DNA of 26,368 nt. Source: a virus. Of the stretch, positions 12,332-21,390 are shown piece by piece. The stretch is from the IMG/VR virus record IMGVR_UViG_3300029319_000420, positions 1-26,368 of that record. One strand, given 5' to 3'. The notes below the pieces were generated by a model. That model searched no databases and was not told where the DNA came from. It worked only from the letters and a program-made list of their open reading frames with translations. The translations under genes were made by a program, and so were the position numbers. The first letter of the stretch is position 1, and each line of letters starts with the position of its first letter.

Positions 12332-14628
12332 TGAGCAGAGCAGTAACTATACAATCAAATTTCACTACTGGCGAAATAGACCCATTATTAAAATCAAGAA
12401 TAGATATTAACCAATATTACAACGCATTAGAAACAGCTAGGAATGTTTTAGTACAGCCACAAGGTGGTATTGAAAGACGACCTGGTTTACAATTTTTATT
12501 TGAAATACCAAGTGCTGCTAATCCACAAAATGGAATGAAGTTAGTGCCTTTTGAGTTTTCTACTACACAAAGTTATATGCTTTTGTTTGTACATAATAGA
12601 ATGTACATTTTTAAAGACAAAGAATTAGTAACTAATATAAACTCTAGTGGTAATGATTATCTTACAACTACTATAAGTGCTACAACATTAGCGACTATGG
12701 ACTTTACACAATCAGCAGATACTTTGATTGTTGTACAAGAAGATATGGCTCCTAAACAAATAGTTAGAGGTGCATCACACTCAAGCTGGACTATATCCGA
12801 TATAACATTTGAGCATACACCTTTTTTTGCTTTTACTCTCTCAACTACAACTATCAATCAAACTATAACTCCATCGGCTGTGGATGGAAATATCACACTT
12901 ACAGCCGGTGGTTCATTCTTTAACTCTGGCCATGTCAATCAATTTGTAGAGGCTAACGATGGTTTGGGTAGAGCAAGAATTACAAGATTTGTAAGTAACA
13001 CATCTGTTGAGGCTATTGTTGAAATACCTTTTTTTAATACAAGTGCAATAGCATCTGGCTCAACATTTTTAGAAAGTGGATATGAAGTTACCTGGTCTGG
13101 CTCAAAAGGCTATCCTCGTACAACAACCTTCCATGAGGGGAGACTATATTTTGGTGGAGCTAAGTCTAGGCCAAACACAGTTTTTGCATCAAGAGTAGGT
13201 AGGTTCTTTGACTTTAATCCTGGAGAGGGATTAGATGATGATAGTATAGAAGTTACACTAGCAACTGATAACACAAATGCTATCGTTGGTATGTTCTCTG
13301 GTAGAGACTTACAAATTTTTACAAAAGGTGGAGAGTTCTTTTTACCTCAATCATCTCTGGACCCTATCACACCATCTAATGTTGTAATCAATGGTGCAAC
13401 AAGAAGAGGTGCAAAAGAAGGTATTAAACCAGTAGGTGCAGAAAGTGGTACTTTGTTTATACAAAGAGCTGGTAAAGCATTAAGAGAGTTTTTGTTTAGT
13501 GATGTAGAGTTATCTTACATATCAAATAATATTTCTTTACTATCTTCTCATTTATTAAAAAATCCAACAGACATGGCTCTTAGAAAAGCAACATCTACAA
13601 CAGATGGAGACTTGTTAATATTAGTCAATTCAACAGATGGTTCTTTAGCAACATATTCCATCTTGCGAGGCCAAAATGTCATAGCACCTAGTCTATCTAC
13701 AACAGATGGCACATTTGAAAAAGTAGGTGTAGATGTGGACCAAATTTATTTTGTTATTAAAAGAACAATTAATAGTTCAACAAAATATTATGTAGAATGT
13801 TTTAATGATGATAATACAACTGATAGTTCTAAATTATATAGTGGCTCAAGTTTACCAAACGCATCTACAATTACAAAAACAGTAACAGTACAAAATGTTT
13901 CTGGTTCTAATAAATATTTTATAGATGGTGCACAACAACCAACATTAAATTTATACGAAGGTCATACTTACAAGTTTGACCAATCAGATGGTACTAATGC
14001 TACACATCCTCTTAGATTTTATTTAGATGCAAACAAAACAACTGCTTATACTACTGGGGTAACTACCAATGGTACTCCAGGACAAGCTGGGGCCTATACT
14101 CAAATAGTAGTAGCATCTGGAGCCCCTACTCTTCATTATCAATGTTCAGCTCATGCAGCTATGGGTGGTATTGCAAATACACCAGTAGGTGCTGAACTAA
14201 CTGGACTTTCTCATTTAGAAGGTAAAACATTAAAAGTTATTATAGATGATAGTATGCACAACGATATTACAGTCTCTAGTGGAAAAGCTATTATAACAAC
14301 ACTACCAACAAGTTATGTAGAGGTAGGTATAAATTATACTCCAGAAGTTAAAACACTTCCGGTTGAATTAAAACTATCAAGTGGAAATATAGTTGCACAA
14401 AAAAAAAGAATTGTAGAGGCAACAGTAAATCTTTACTTGTCGCAAAACTTAACATTGAATGGTAAAGACTTCTCATTTACAGTAGGTAGTGGCCAGTTTT
14501 TTACTGGAAAAAAAAGAAGGAAACCTATGTTAGGATTTGATAGAGAAGGACAAATGACATTCTCCCAGTCTAGTCCATTATTTTTTACATTATTGGGAGT
14601 AGAATATAAAGTGAGTGTAGGACAATAA
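12331..14628 (+). CDS. tail tubular protein B / tail nozzle, T7 gp12-like, with inserted cupredoxin-like domain (765 aa)
   Basis: The six-copy nozzle at the tail tip. Family landmarks: N-terminal QSNFTTGEIDPLLKSRIDINQYYNALETARNVLVQPQGGIERRPG-type start (8-52), GRLYFGGAKSRPNTVFASRVGRFFDF (about 271-296), ATDNTNAIVGMFSGRDLQIFTKGGEFFL (about 310-338), and near the end TGLSHLEGKTLKVIIDD and YTPEVKTLPVEL. Between about residues 514 and 617 lies an extra domain with a His559...Cys605-x2-His608-x2-Met611 pattern like a type 1 copper site (listed separately); it falls in the short loop that normally joins the YVECFNDD segment to TGLSHLEGKT. The stop is followed closely by the next ATG. Confidence 0.93.
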   Translation: MSRAVTIQSNFTTGEIDPLLKSRIDINQYYNALETARNVLVQPQGGIERRPGLQFLFEIPSAANPQNGMKLVPFEFSTTQSYMLLFVHNRMYIFKDKELVTNINSSGNDYLTTTISATTLATMDFTQSADTLIVVQEDMAPKQIVRGASHSSWTISDITFEHTPFFAFTLSTTTINQTITPSAVDGNITLTAGGSFFNSGHVNQFVEANDGLGRARITRFVSNTSVEAIVEIPFFNTSAIASGSTFLESGYEVTWSGSKGYPRTTTFHEGRLYFGGAKSRPNTVFASRVGRFFDFNPGEGLDDDSIEVTLATDNTNAIVGMFSGRDLQIFTKGGEFFLPQSSLDPITPSNVVINGATRRGAKEGIKPVGAESGTLFIQRAGKALREFLFSDVELSYISNNISLLSSHLLKNPTDMALRKATSTTDGDLLILVNSTDGSLATYSILRGQNVIAPSLSTTDGTFEKVGVDVDQIYFVIKRTINSSTKYYVECFNDDNTTDSSKLYSGSSLPNASTITKTVTVQNVSGSNKYFIDGAQQPTLNLYEGHTYKFDQSDGTNATHPLRFYLDANKTTAYTTGVTTNGTPGQAGAYTQIVVASGAPTLHYQCSAHAAMGGIANTPVGAELTGLSHLEGKTLKVIIDDSMHNDITVSSGKAIITTLPTSYVEVGINYTPEVKTLPVELKLSSGNIVAQKKRIVEATVNLYLSQNLTLNGKDFSFTVGSGQFFTGKKRRKPMLGFDREGQMTFSQSSPLFFTLLGVEYKVSVGQ
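13870..14178 (+). other. cupredoxin-like (blue copper type) domain inserted in the tail nozzle protein
   Basis: About 100 codons encode a beta-rich domain starting TITKTVTVQNVSG and including PTLNLYEGHTYKFDQSD, THPLRFYLD with His559, and LHYQCSAHAAMGG with Cys605, His608 and Met611. Cupredoxins coordinate copper by an early His in the strand after the 'G..Y.F' hairpin and a late Cys-x2-His-x2-4-Met loop; the x2/x2 spacing equals that of amicyanin. All four ligand residues are therefore in place in the expected order. Similar YQCS.H..MGG text is known to me from other marine phage structural proteins. Copper binding itself is inferred. Confidence 0.75.
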
Positions 14629-14629
14629 T

Positions 14630-15079
14630 ATGGCATTTTCTCCATGGACAGCAGTAGCAGTAGCAGCAACAGCAGCAAAAGCCTATGGTACATTATACCA
14701 AGGTTATGCGATGGCTGCTTACTATCAAGGCAAAGCAGATATAGCTTTACTACAAGGCAGAACAAAAGCAGTAGAGGCTAAAGAAAATGCAAATATTGCT
14801 TTGCGTAAAATGAATGAGACTATTGCATCAAATATAGCAAAAGGTGCAGCCGGAGGTGTTACACCATTTGATGGTTCACTATCAGTATTAAATACAATGA
14901 GTATGAGGTATGGAGTTACAGATTTTTACCAAGCTAAAGATACACAAGAAATAGTTACAGCCTTTAGTGTAGCTGAGGCTGCTATGTTAAACAATGCTGC
15001 TAAGACTACTAAGAAAGGAGCCATTATAACTGCTGTCGCAGATGCAGCTATGGGTAGTTATAATATTTTTGGAACCTAA
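14630..15079 (+). CDS. internal virion protein, T7 gp14-like (149 aa)
   Basis: AGGA lies 7 bases before the ATG. The first 35 residues are Ala-rich and hydrophobic (PWTAVAVAATAAKAYGTLYQGYAMAAYY), followed by a helix with KADIALLQGRTKAVEAKENANIALRKMNE and a conserved Gly-rich turn AAGGVTPFDGSLSVL. This matches the small ejection protein that is released through the tail and embeds in the outer membrane (T7 gp14, 196 aa). It follows tail tube B and precedes two or three large internal proteins, the standard T7 order. Confidence 0.8.
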   Translation: MAFSPWTAVAVAATAAKAYGTLYQGYAMAAYYQGKADIALLQGRTKAVEAKENANIALRKMNETIASNIAKGAAGGVTPFDGSLSVLNTMSMRYGVTDFYQAKDTQEIVTAFSVAEAAMLNNAAKTTKKGAIITAVADAAMGSYNIFGT

Positions 15080-17013
15080 TGGCACAAAGAAATGTTTATA
15101 AATCTCAGTTACCTGGTTTTAGAGCTAGTGATATACAACTATCATTTGCTAATTACAAAGCCCAAGCAGATGTAGCTGGAGAGATTATAAAAAGAATAGA
15201 TACTGTATCTGACTTTGCACTTAAAAAAGTAAACGAACAAAAAGTAGAAGAGGGTACAAAGTATGGTGTAGAAAATGCACCAACATTAAAACAAGTTTTA
15301 GAGACAGACGCAGAGGACAGAAAACAATTATTTAAAGATAATAAAACTATATTTAACAAAGCTGCACAAGCTGCACAAATGGGTTTTGTTATAAATGAGA
15401 TGACTATTGCTGCACACAGAGATTTTGCAAATGCAGAGATAGAGGCTAACGAAAACAATCAATCTCAAACAATGTATTTACAAACATTGTCAAATATAAA
15501 AGATGAATATGTAAAAGTTGTATCAAGCATAAATCCAGATTTAGCTGTTGAGTTAGATGCTAAGTTAGCAACAAAAGCAAACACTTACTATACAAGCTAT
15601 ATTGATAAAAAAATAAAAGAAAATGCAACACAAACAAAAGTGTTGGCTATGGGTTTTGTTACTCAAGAACTTAACGATTTAGAAAAAATATTTAGTGAAA
15701 CTAACAATTACATAGATGATAAGACTGGAGACCAGGTTTATGTTAATATAGAAAACAGAATATTAGCAAAAAGAAAAAACCTAAATAATTTTATTGCTAA
15801 ACAAAAGTTTACTGTTGCTGAGGCTACAACAATACTTAATAACTTTGATAAAGCAGCTACGAGAGTAAAAACAGATTTTGTTATAAACTTTGTAGAAACA
15901 TACTCAGAGGGTCGTGTTGGTGGTTACAATCTATACTCAAAAATGGCTGCACCAGATGGAAAAATTATTAGTGATAAAAAACAAAAGGAAGGTTTAGCAA
16001 CTGATGATGATATAATTTATTTTGAGAAAGCTGCTATGGTCCAGGAAATACTTATGACATCTGATAACAATGTAAAACAAGAAATATTAAAAGATGTAAA
16101 AGCAGTTTTAGATGATAGAGAAAGTGTCAATAAATCAAAACAAGATGCTATAAATTTAGAATTTGAAAACATATATAAACAAGCATCTATTGATTTTATA
16201 ACTGCATACGAAAATAGAGATACAGCCGGAATGAATAAAGCACTTGGTGTAATACAAATTGCAAAACCAGAAAAATACGAAAGCTATGCAAAAGGCATAA
16301 CTGGTTTTGATTTATCTCAAAACCCTAATACAATATCTACACCAGGTCTTAAAGATGATTTACAATTAAAAATAAATTTGGGAGAGATTAAAGATTTTAG
16401 CGATATACTTGCATACAATGGAACTGGTATAGAAACAGTAGATGGACAAAGGTTTGTCTTATCTCCAGGGGATACTAACACATTATTAGGAGACTTTAAA
16501 ACTCTACAAGATAAAGATATGCAAGATGGTATTAAGTTAGCAAAAGAATTATTGCTTGAAGGTGTAGAGCCACAAATACTTAGATTAAGTACAAAAGTAC
16601 AAGATTTAGAAAAACTTAAAAAATATAATATGGTCGTTGCAGATTTAATTAGAGCAAAAAGAAGTGGTCAAAGAATGGATATTGAAAGTTTTGTTAAAAA
16701 GACTGTTGAAGATGCAAACAAAAAAATAGAAGAAGAAAAAAAAGCAAAACAAGCAGAAGGTTTATCTGAGTACATGGCATTTAGTGAGATGACTTATACA
16801 AATAGTAAAGGTGTTGAAATACAATTACCACCTCTTGATGAAAACTTAACAAGTGTAGGTGCGATGCAATATCACGCATTTTTTACCTTCTATAAAAATA
16901 ATTTAAAACTTACAAAAGATATTGATGCTTTTAATGAAGGTGTATTTGCAACAGATGCAAGAATGAAAGCATTTGAACAAGCAAGGAGATTTTTTAAAAA
17001 TTATGGCAACTGA
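15079..17013 (+). CDS. internal virion protein, T7 gp15-like position (644 aa)
   Basis: A long, almost wholly helical protein, rich in Lys, Asp, Ala and Gln, with no transmembrane segment. It starts MAQRNVYKSQLPGFRASDIQLSF and has coiled-coil-prone stretches around 75-190 and 535-565 (KKTVEDANKKIEEEKKAKQAEG). Order and composition match the second ejection protein that forms part of the periplasmic channel in T7 (gp15, 747 aa). No enzymatic motif was found. The ATG shares a base with the gp14-like stop; the 3' end overlaps the next gene by 11 bases. Confidence 0.75.
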   Translation: MAQRNVYKSQLPGFRASDIQLSFANYKAQADVAGEIIKRIDTVSDFALKKVNEQKVEEGTKYGVENAPTLKQVLETDAEDRKQLFKDNKTIFNKAAQAAQMGFVINEMTIAAHRDFANAEIEANENNQSQTMYLQTLSNIKDEYVKVVSSINPDLAVELDAKLATKANTYYTSYIDKKIKENATQTKVLAMGFVTQELNDLEKIFSETNNYIDDKTGDQVYVNIENRILAKRKNLNNFIAKQKFTVAEATTILNNFDKAATRVKTDFVINFVETYSEGRVGGYNLYSKMAAPDGKIISDKKQKEGLATDDDIIYFEKAAMVQEILMTSDNNVKQEILKDVKAVLDDRESVNKSKQDAINLEFENIYKQASIDFITAYENRDTAGMNKALGVIQIAKPEKYESYAKGITGFDLSQNPNTISTPGLKDDLQLKINLGEIKDFSDILAYNGTGIETVDGQRFVLSPGDTNTLLGDFKTLQDKDMQDGIKLAKELLLEGVEPQILRLSTKVQDLEKLKKYNMVVADLIRAKRSGQRMDIESFVKKTVEDANKKIEEEKKAKQAEGLSEYMAFSEMTYTNSKGVEIQLPPLDENLTSVGAMQYHAFFTFYKNNLKLTKDIDAFNEGVFATDARMKAFEQARRFFKNYGN

Positions 17014-18328
17014 TGATTTAAACAAATTTATAGAGGCAGAATACGAGCAAAAAGCTAGTGGAGAAGAGGATATTGTTCTTAGATATGATAGTAATGGTTT
17101 TGGAACAACAGTAGATAAAAGTTTCTTTGAGTATGTAAATAGCTTTGCATCAGATGTAGCAACAACAGCATCGGAGGAAGTATTAAGTCCGGCTGTAACT
17201 GGTTTGACTAAGATTGTAGAAAATGCTGCAAGTCTTGGTATAGCTGGTGCAGAGATGTTAGGATTAGCAGAAGAGGGAACAGTAGATGAGTTTGCAAAAG
17301 TTTTTGATGAGTATGTATATGCAAACATAGATAAAACATTGGGCGAACCAGATAGTATGTTTGGCAGATTATTAGAGGGTGTTGTTCAATATGGTACACC
17401 TGGTTTTGGTTATTATAAATTATTTAGTAATGTGATGAAACTGCCTGGTATGGCAAACTGGGCTCGTAAAGCTGTGATTGCTGGTCAAGCAGAAGTAGCA
17501 ACTGTATTGACTGCTCAAGACCCAGTTGATGGTAATTTTGCAACTGCAATATCTGAGTTGTTTGGTATTGAAAGAGACAAAGCAGATAATGTAGCAAGAG
17601 AGTTTTTTAATTACATCGCAAGTCCAGAAGAAGAAACAACAGCAAGGTCTGTATTTGAAAGTAGATTAAAAGGTATTATAGCAGATGCACCATTAGCAAT
17701 AGGTATAGAAGGTACTATCATGTTGTTAGGAGCAACTGGTAAATTGTTTAGAAAAGATAAAACAAAAACACAAATAGATGATGTTACACAAACAAAGATA
17801 AGAGAAACTCAAGCTAATAATTTATTTAATGCTATAACTAGATTAAAAAAAGATGAGGGTTTTTCAATAACACTTGATGGTAAAGATGTAACAGAATTGT
17901 ATAAAGAAGGTTTTATGGTAGCACCTTTGAAAAAGACAGAAATCATATTTGATAGTAAAACATTTAGTTTAGCAGATGCACAAAAACTACTAGATAATGT
18001 AGAGGCTTTAGAAAAAGCTACAAAAGGCAGATATAAAGAGGTTTATGCTGGGGCCTGGTTTAACCCAGATGATGGTAAATTTTACCTAGATGCGTCAGTA
18101 AGAATTGACAATAAAGCTGATGCTCTGTATATTGCTAATCAAGGAGAACAACTAAGTATCTTTAATATTAAAGATTTTAGTACAATAAAAACAGATGTCG
18201 GTATCCAAGAACTCAAACAAAGTGGAACTTATAGCCCTACCAAAAACTTCATCCAGGGAATTGAGACTAAAGGCCTTGGTAGAAGGTTTGAAAAAGCAAG
18301 GGTGGCAACTCAAGGAGGAACAGAATAA
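17003..18328 (+). CDS. internal virion protein of unknown class (441 aa)
   Basis: ATG at 17003 is preferred over an in-frame TTG at 16973; AGGAG stands 13 bases upstream, rather far, so coupling to the preceding gene is likely. The first half is Ala/Gly-rich with hydrophobic helices (around 60-95, 110-165 and 230-250, the last GIEGTIMLLGATGKLF) typical of segments that insert in or lie along membranes; the second half is mixed alpha/beta (FSITLDGKDVTELYKEGF; GAWFNPDDGKFYLDASVRI). It lies between the gp15-like and the large internal protein, so it is probably ejected with them. It has no obvious T7 counterpart; it could be a piece split from a gp15/gp16-type protein. Confidence 0.65.
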   Translation: MATDDLNKFIEAEYEQKASGEEDIVLRYDSNGFGTTVDKSFFEYVNSFASDVATTASEEVLSPAVTGLTKIVENAASLGIAGAEMLGLAEEGTVDEFAKVFDEYVYANIDKTLGEPDSMFGRLLEGVVQYGTPGFGYYKLFSNVMKLPGMANWARKAVIAGQAEVATVLTAQDPVDGNFATAISELFGIERDKADNVAREFFNYIASPEEETTARSVFESRLKGIIADAPLAIGIEGTIMLLGATGKLFRKDKTKTQIDDVTQTKIRETQANNLFNAITRLKKDEGFSITLDGKDVTELYKEGFMVAPLKKTEIIFDSKTFSLADAQKLLDNVEALEKATKGRYKEVYAGAWFNPDDGKFYLDASVRIDNKADALYIANQGEQLSIFNIKDFSTIKTDVGIQELKQSGTYSPTKNFIQGIETKGLGRRFEKARVATQGGTE

Positions 18329-21300
18329 TGTCTCTGCCAAAGGAACCACTAATCTCGGAAAAGGAAAACAAAGAGCTTAACAAAGTTCTTGATGGTATAA
18401 CTGGTCCTACAAAAGAAGAGGCTGCTAATACTGTTTTAAATGAACAAACAGTAGTAGAAGAAGTAACAGACCCTAAAGAAATTATACCAGACAACAACAC
18501 AATAGATATAAATAAACCAGATACAGAGTTTGAAGAAAACTTTGCACAATACAACACAACATTAAAAGAACCAGAAGAGCCAGTTTTATATGCTGGTGTT
18601 TTTAAAGGTATTACTAAAACAGCCACAGATGCCTCTCCCATGTATGGTTTTAAAGATGATAAATTAGTTACAGAAGTAAAAGGTGGACTTGTTTACAGAG
18701 ACGCAACACAAGATGAAATAGAAAGTTTAGATAAATTATTATTTACACCTTTAGAATTAGAAAAAGGTTTCACTTTTAAAATGGTAGGAAAAGATGGTAA
18801 GAAAAAATCTATACCTATTGTTACACCTAATCTTAATAAAATGGAAAATATTGATGACATAAAAGAATATAGTATGGCTGTGCAAAAGGTAATGAAACCA
18901 TTTATTGAAGAGGCCAAGAGAGGCAAGATGACTGTTGATGATATAATTAAACAAGCATCAAACATTGGTAACAATGAAATGGTAATTAAAATTTTGAACA
19001 GACCTAAAGGCACACAATTCAAAAACTCAGCAGAAGTTTTAAAAGCAAATGTAATATCTATTCAATCATTGTTTGAAGTAAAAAGACTTGCAAAATTAGT
19101 ATCAGAAGGAAAAGCAGATAAAGGATTAAATGTTGAAGATACACAAAAAAAATATGCACAAGCACTAGGTTTTCATTCTGCAATTATGGCAAGTACAGCC
19201 GGTAATAATACAGAGGTTGCAAGGTCTCTTATGATTATAGGACATATAAAAAGATACTTTGATGCAAAAGGTATAGATAGTCCAGATAATGTAAAACAAA
19301 TAGAACAATTTAATTTAGAAACACAACTACCAGGATTTAATGGTAATGTTGTGAAATTACACGCAAACAACTTTCTAAAATTTAGTGATATGTACTCACA
19401 ATCAGACTTTGCTAGACAAGTTCCCTCTTGGTTAGAAAAGACTGGAGATGTAATGTCTGAGTTATTTATAAACTCACTACTTGCATCTCCGGTAACACAC
19501 CAAATAAATGTATTTTCAAACTTAGCATTTAAAATTTATCAAATACCAGAAACAGCAGTTAGTGCTGGTATATCTAAAATGCGTAAAATGACTGGCCTAG
19601 GTAAAGGTAGAGGAGATGAAATATTTTTTGGAGAGAGTTATGCAAAAATGTATGGCATGACTAGAAGTTTATGGGAGGCTACACAAAATTTTGGTAAAGT
19701 TTTAAAAACAGAAGAACCACTTGACCCAATAACAAAAATAGATACTAGAAAAAGAAAAGCAATAACAACAGAAAATTTATTTCCTGGATTAAAAGATAGT
19801 CCATGGGGTAAAGCCATAGACATTATGGGTATGATGTATAGAGGCCCTGGTAGATTACTTATTGCAGAAGATGAATTTTTTAAAACCCTAGCATATAGGT
19901 CGGAATTACACGCACTAGCATATAGACATGGTATGGAGGTATTTAAAAAAACCGGTAACAAAGAAACAGCTAGTCAAGCTGCTGCTATGTTTATGAAAAA
20001 TCCTCCACCTCAAGCTGTTGCTGCATCAAAAGCAAAAGCAACTGAGCTTACTTTCCAACAAGAGCTAGAGGGTTTTTTAGGTAGTATGCAAGGAGTTATG
20101 TCTCATCCAATGGCAAAAATTTATGTACCATTTTTTAGAACACCTACAAATCTAGTTTTAGAGTTAGGCAAAAGAACACCATTAGCCATGGCTATGCCAA
20201 GTTTTTATAGAGAATTGTCTGCTGGTGGTGCTAGAGCAGATGCAGCTTTAGGTAAAATGGCTATGGGTTCTAGTTTGATAGCTGGATTTGCTTATGCGTC
20301 TGGTGGTGGCTGGGACCAAGATATTGTTATTACTGGTTCAGCACCAAGAGATTTTGGAGGTAAACAAACTTGGAAAAACCAAGGGTTACAACCATATTCT
20401 ATTGCATTTAGAAATCCGGAAACTGGTTTATTTACATCTGTTTCATACTCAAGATTTGAGCCACTATCTGGTTTACTTGCTGTTGCTGCTGATTATGCTT
20501 GGGCTGCAAATCACTCTCCAAATACAGAAAGTGCTATGGAAGATTTAACTAATCTTGCTATGAATGGTTCCTATGCAATATTTAATTATATGGGCCACTT
20601 GCCAATGTTACAAGCTATTGGAGATATTTCACAATTATGGGGTAAAGAATATGAAACATTTGATGACAGAGTACAAAGAGCAAAACAATTATTAACTGAA
20701 CAAGTAACTACTTATGGTTTAAGTGTAGGACAACAAGCTGCAACTTTTGGAGTATTTCCAGAAACATTAGTTGCTAACTTTGAGAGAGCAATATCTCCAG
20801 GTGCATCAAATGTAATGCCATCAACAACAGATGGAGATTTTATGTTATTAGGTTGGAGTTCTGCTTGGAACAGATGGAAGTCAAGAAATCCATTATTTAA
20901 TGATGAAATACCACCACTACTTAATTTTTGGGGAGAAGAAATTACAGTTGGTACTGGTAAAACAACATGGGAATACTGGACACCATTCCAAATAAAAAAT
21001 CAAAAGTATAATGATGTAGATGTATTTTATAACGAAATATTAAATGGCCAAGGTTTAAGGATGCCTCCTCGTACACTAGATGGCATACCTATGACTGCAC
21101 AACAATATAACGATTACATTATAAAAACTAACAGTATTACTATGGAAGGCCCAAATGGTACTGAAATGAATATGTTAGATATGATGACTTATGTAATTAA
21201 CCAAAAAGATTTTTTTGAATTACCTATTGGAGAGATGAAAAAAGAGTTGAGTTTAATTTATGCAGACTATAAAAGTGCAGCAAGGGCTGAATTATTAGAA

Positions 21301-21387
21301 GAATATCCAGACCTTGATAATAGAATTAATGAAAGAAATGAGTTTATAACTAATACTGGTAAGAGAGCAAAAAAAGGAGTATTTTAA
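18328..21387 (+). CDS. large internal virion (ejection) protein, gp16-like position (1019 aa)
   Basis: AAGGAGG lies 9 bases before the ATG, which overlaps the previous stop by one base. After an acidic disordered N-terminus (1-90) it is mostly helical. Segments typical of large ejection proteins in marine podoviruses are TSPVTHQINVFSNLAFKIYQ-like text near 385-405, GPGRLLIAEDEFFKTLAYRSELHALAYRHG near 505-535, HPMAKIYVPFFRTPTNLVLE near 592-611, and a hydrophobic stretch near 640-660 (GSSLIAGFAYASGGG) followed by another near 711-727. T7 gp16 (1318 aa) carries an N-terminal lytic transglycosylase; no matching Glu/Ser/Asn motif is evident here. Probable role: DNA translocation through the cell envelope. 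Confidence 0.78.
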   Translation: MSLPKEPLISEKENKELNKVLDGITGPTKEEAANTVLNEQTVVEEVTDPKEIIPDNNTIDINKPDTEFEENFAQYNTTLKEPEEPVLYAGVFKGITKTATDASPMYGFKDDKLVTEVKGGLVYRDATQDEIESLDKLLFTPLELEKGFTFKMVGKDGKKKSIPIVTPNLNKMENIDDIKEYSMAVQKVMKPFIEEAKRGKMTVDDIIKQASNIGNNEMVIKILNRPKGTQFKNSAEVLKANVISIQSLFEVKRLAKLVSEGKADKGLNVEDTQKKYAQALGFHSAIMASTAGNNTEVARSLMIIGHIKRYFDAKGIDSPDNVKQIEQFNLETQLPGFNGNVVKLHANNFLKFSDMYSQSDFARQVPSWLEKTGDVMSELFINSLLASPVTHQINVFSNLAFKIYQIPETAVSAGISKMRKMTGLGKGRGDEIFFGESYAKMYGMTRSLWEATQNFGKVLKTEEPLDPITKIDTRKRKAITTENLFPGLKDSPWGKAIDIMGMMYRGPGRLLIAEDEFFKTLAYRSELHALAYRHGMEVFKKTGNKETASQAAAMFMKNPPPQAVAASKAKATELTFQQELEGFLGSMQGVMSHPMAKIYVPFFRTPTNLVLELGKRTPLAMAMPSFYRELSAGGARADAALGKMAMGSSLIAGFAYASGGGWDQDIVITGSAPRDFGGKQTWKNQGLQPYSIAFRNPETGLFTSVSYSRFEPLSGLLAVAADYAWAANHSPNTESAMEDLTNLAMNGSYAIFNYMGHLPMLQAIGDISQLWGKEYETFDDRVQRAKQLLTEQVTTYGLSVGQQAATFGVFPETLVANFERAISPGASNVMPSTTDGDFMLLGWSSAWNRWKSRNPLFNDEIPPLLNFWGEEITVGTGKTTWEYWTPFQIKNQKYNDVDVFYNEILNGQGLRMPPRTLDGIPMTAQQYNDYIIKTNSITMEGPNGTEMNMLDMMTYVINQKDFFELPIGEMKKELSLIYADYKSAARAELLEEYPDLDNRINERNEFITNTGKRAKKGVF

Positions 21388-21390
21388 ACT

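Noticed and set aside
20288-20548. 86-aa plus-strand frame inside the large ejection protein gene
   Set aside because: Out-of-frame shadow without ribosome-binding site, Leu/Ile-rich by frame shift of the real gene.
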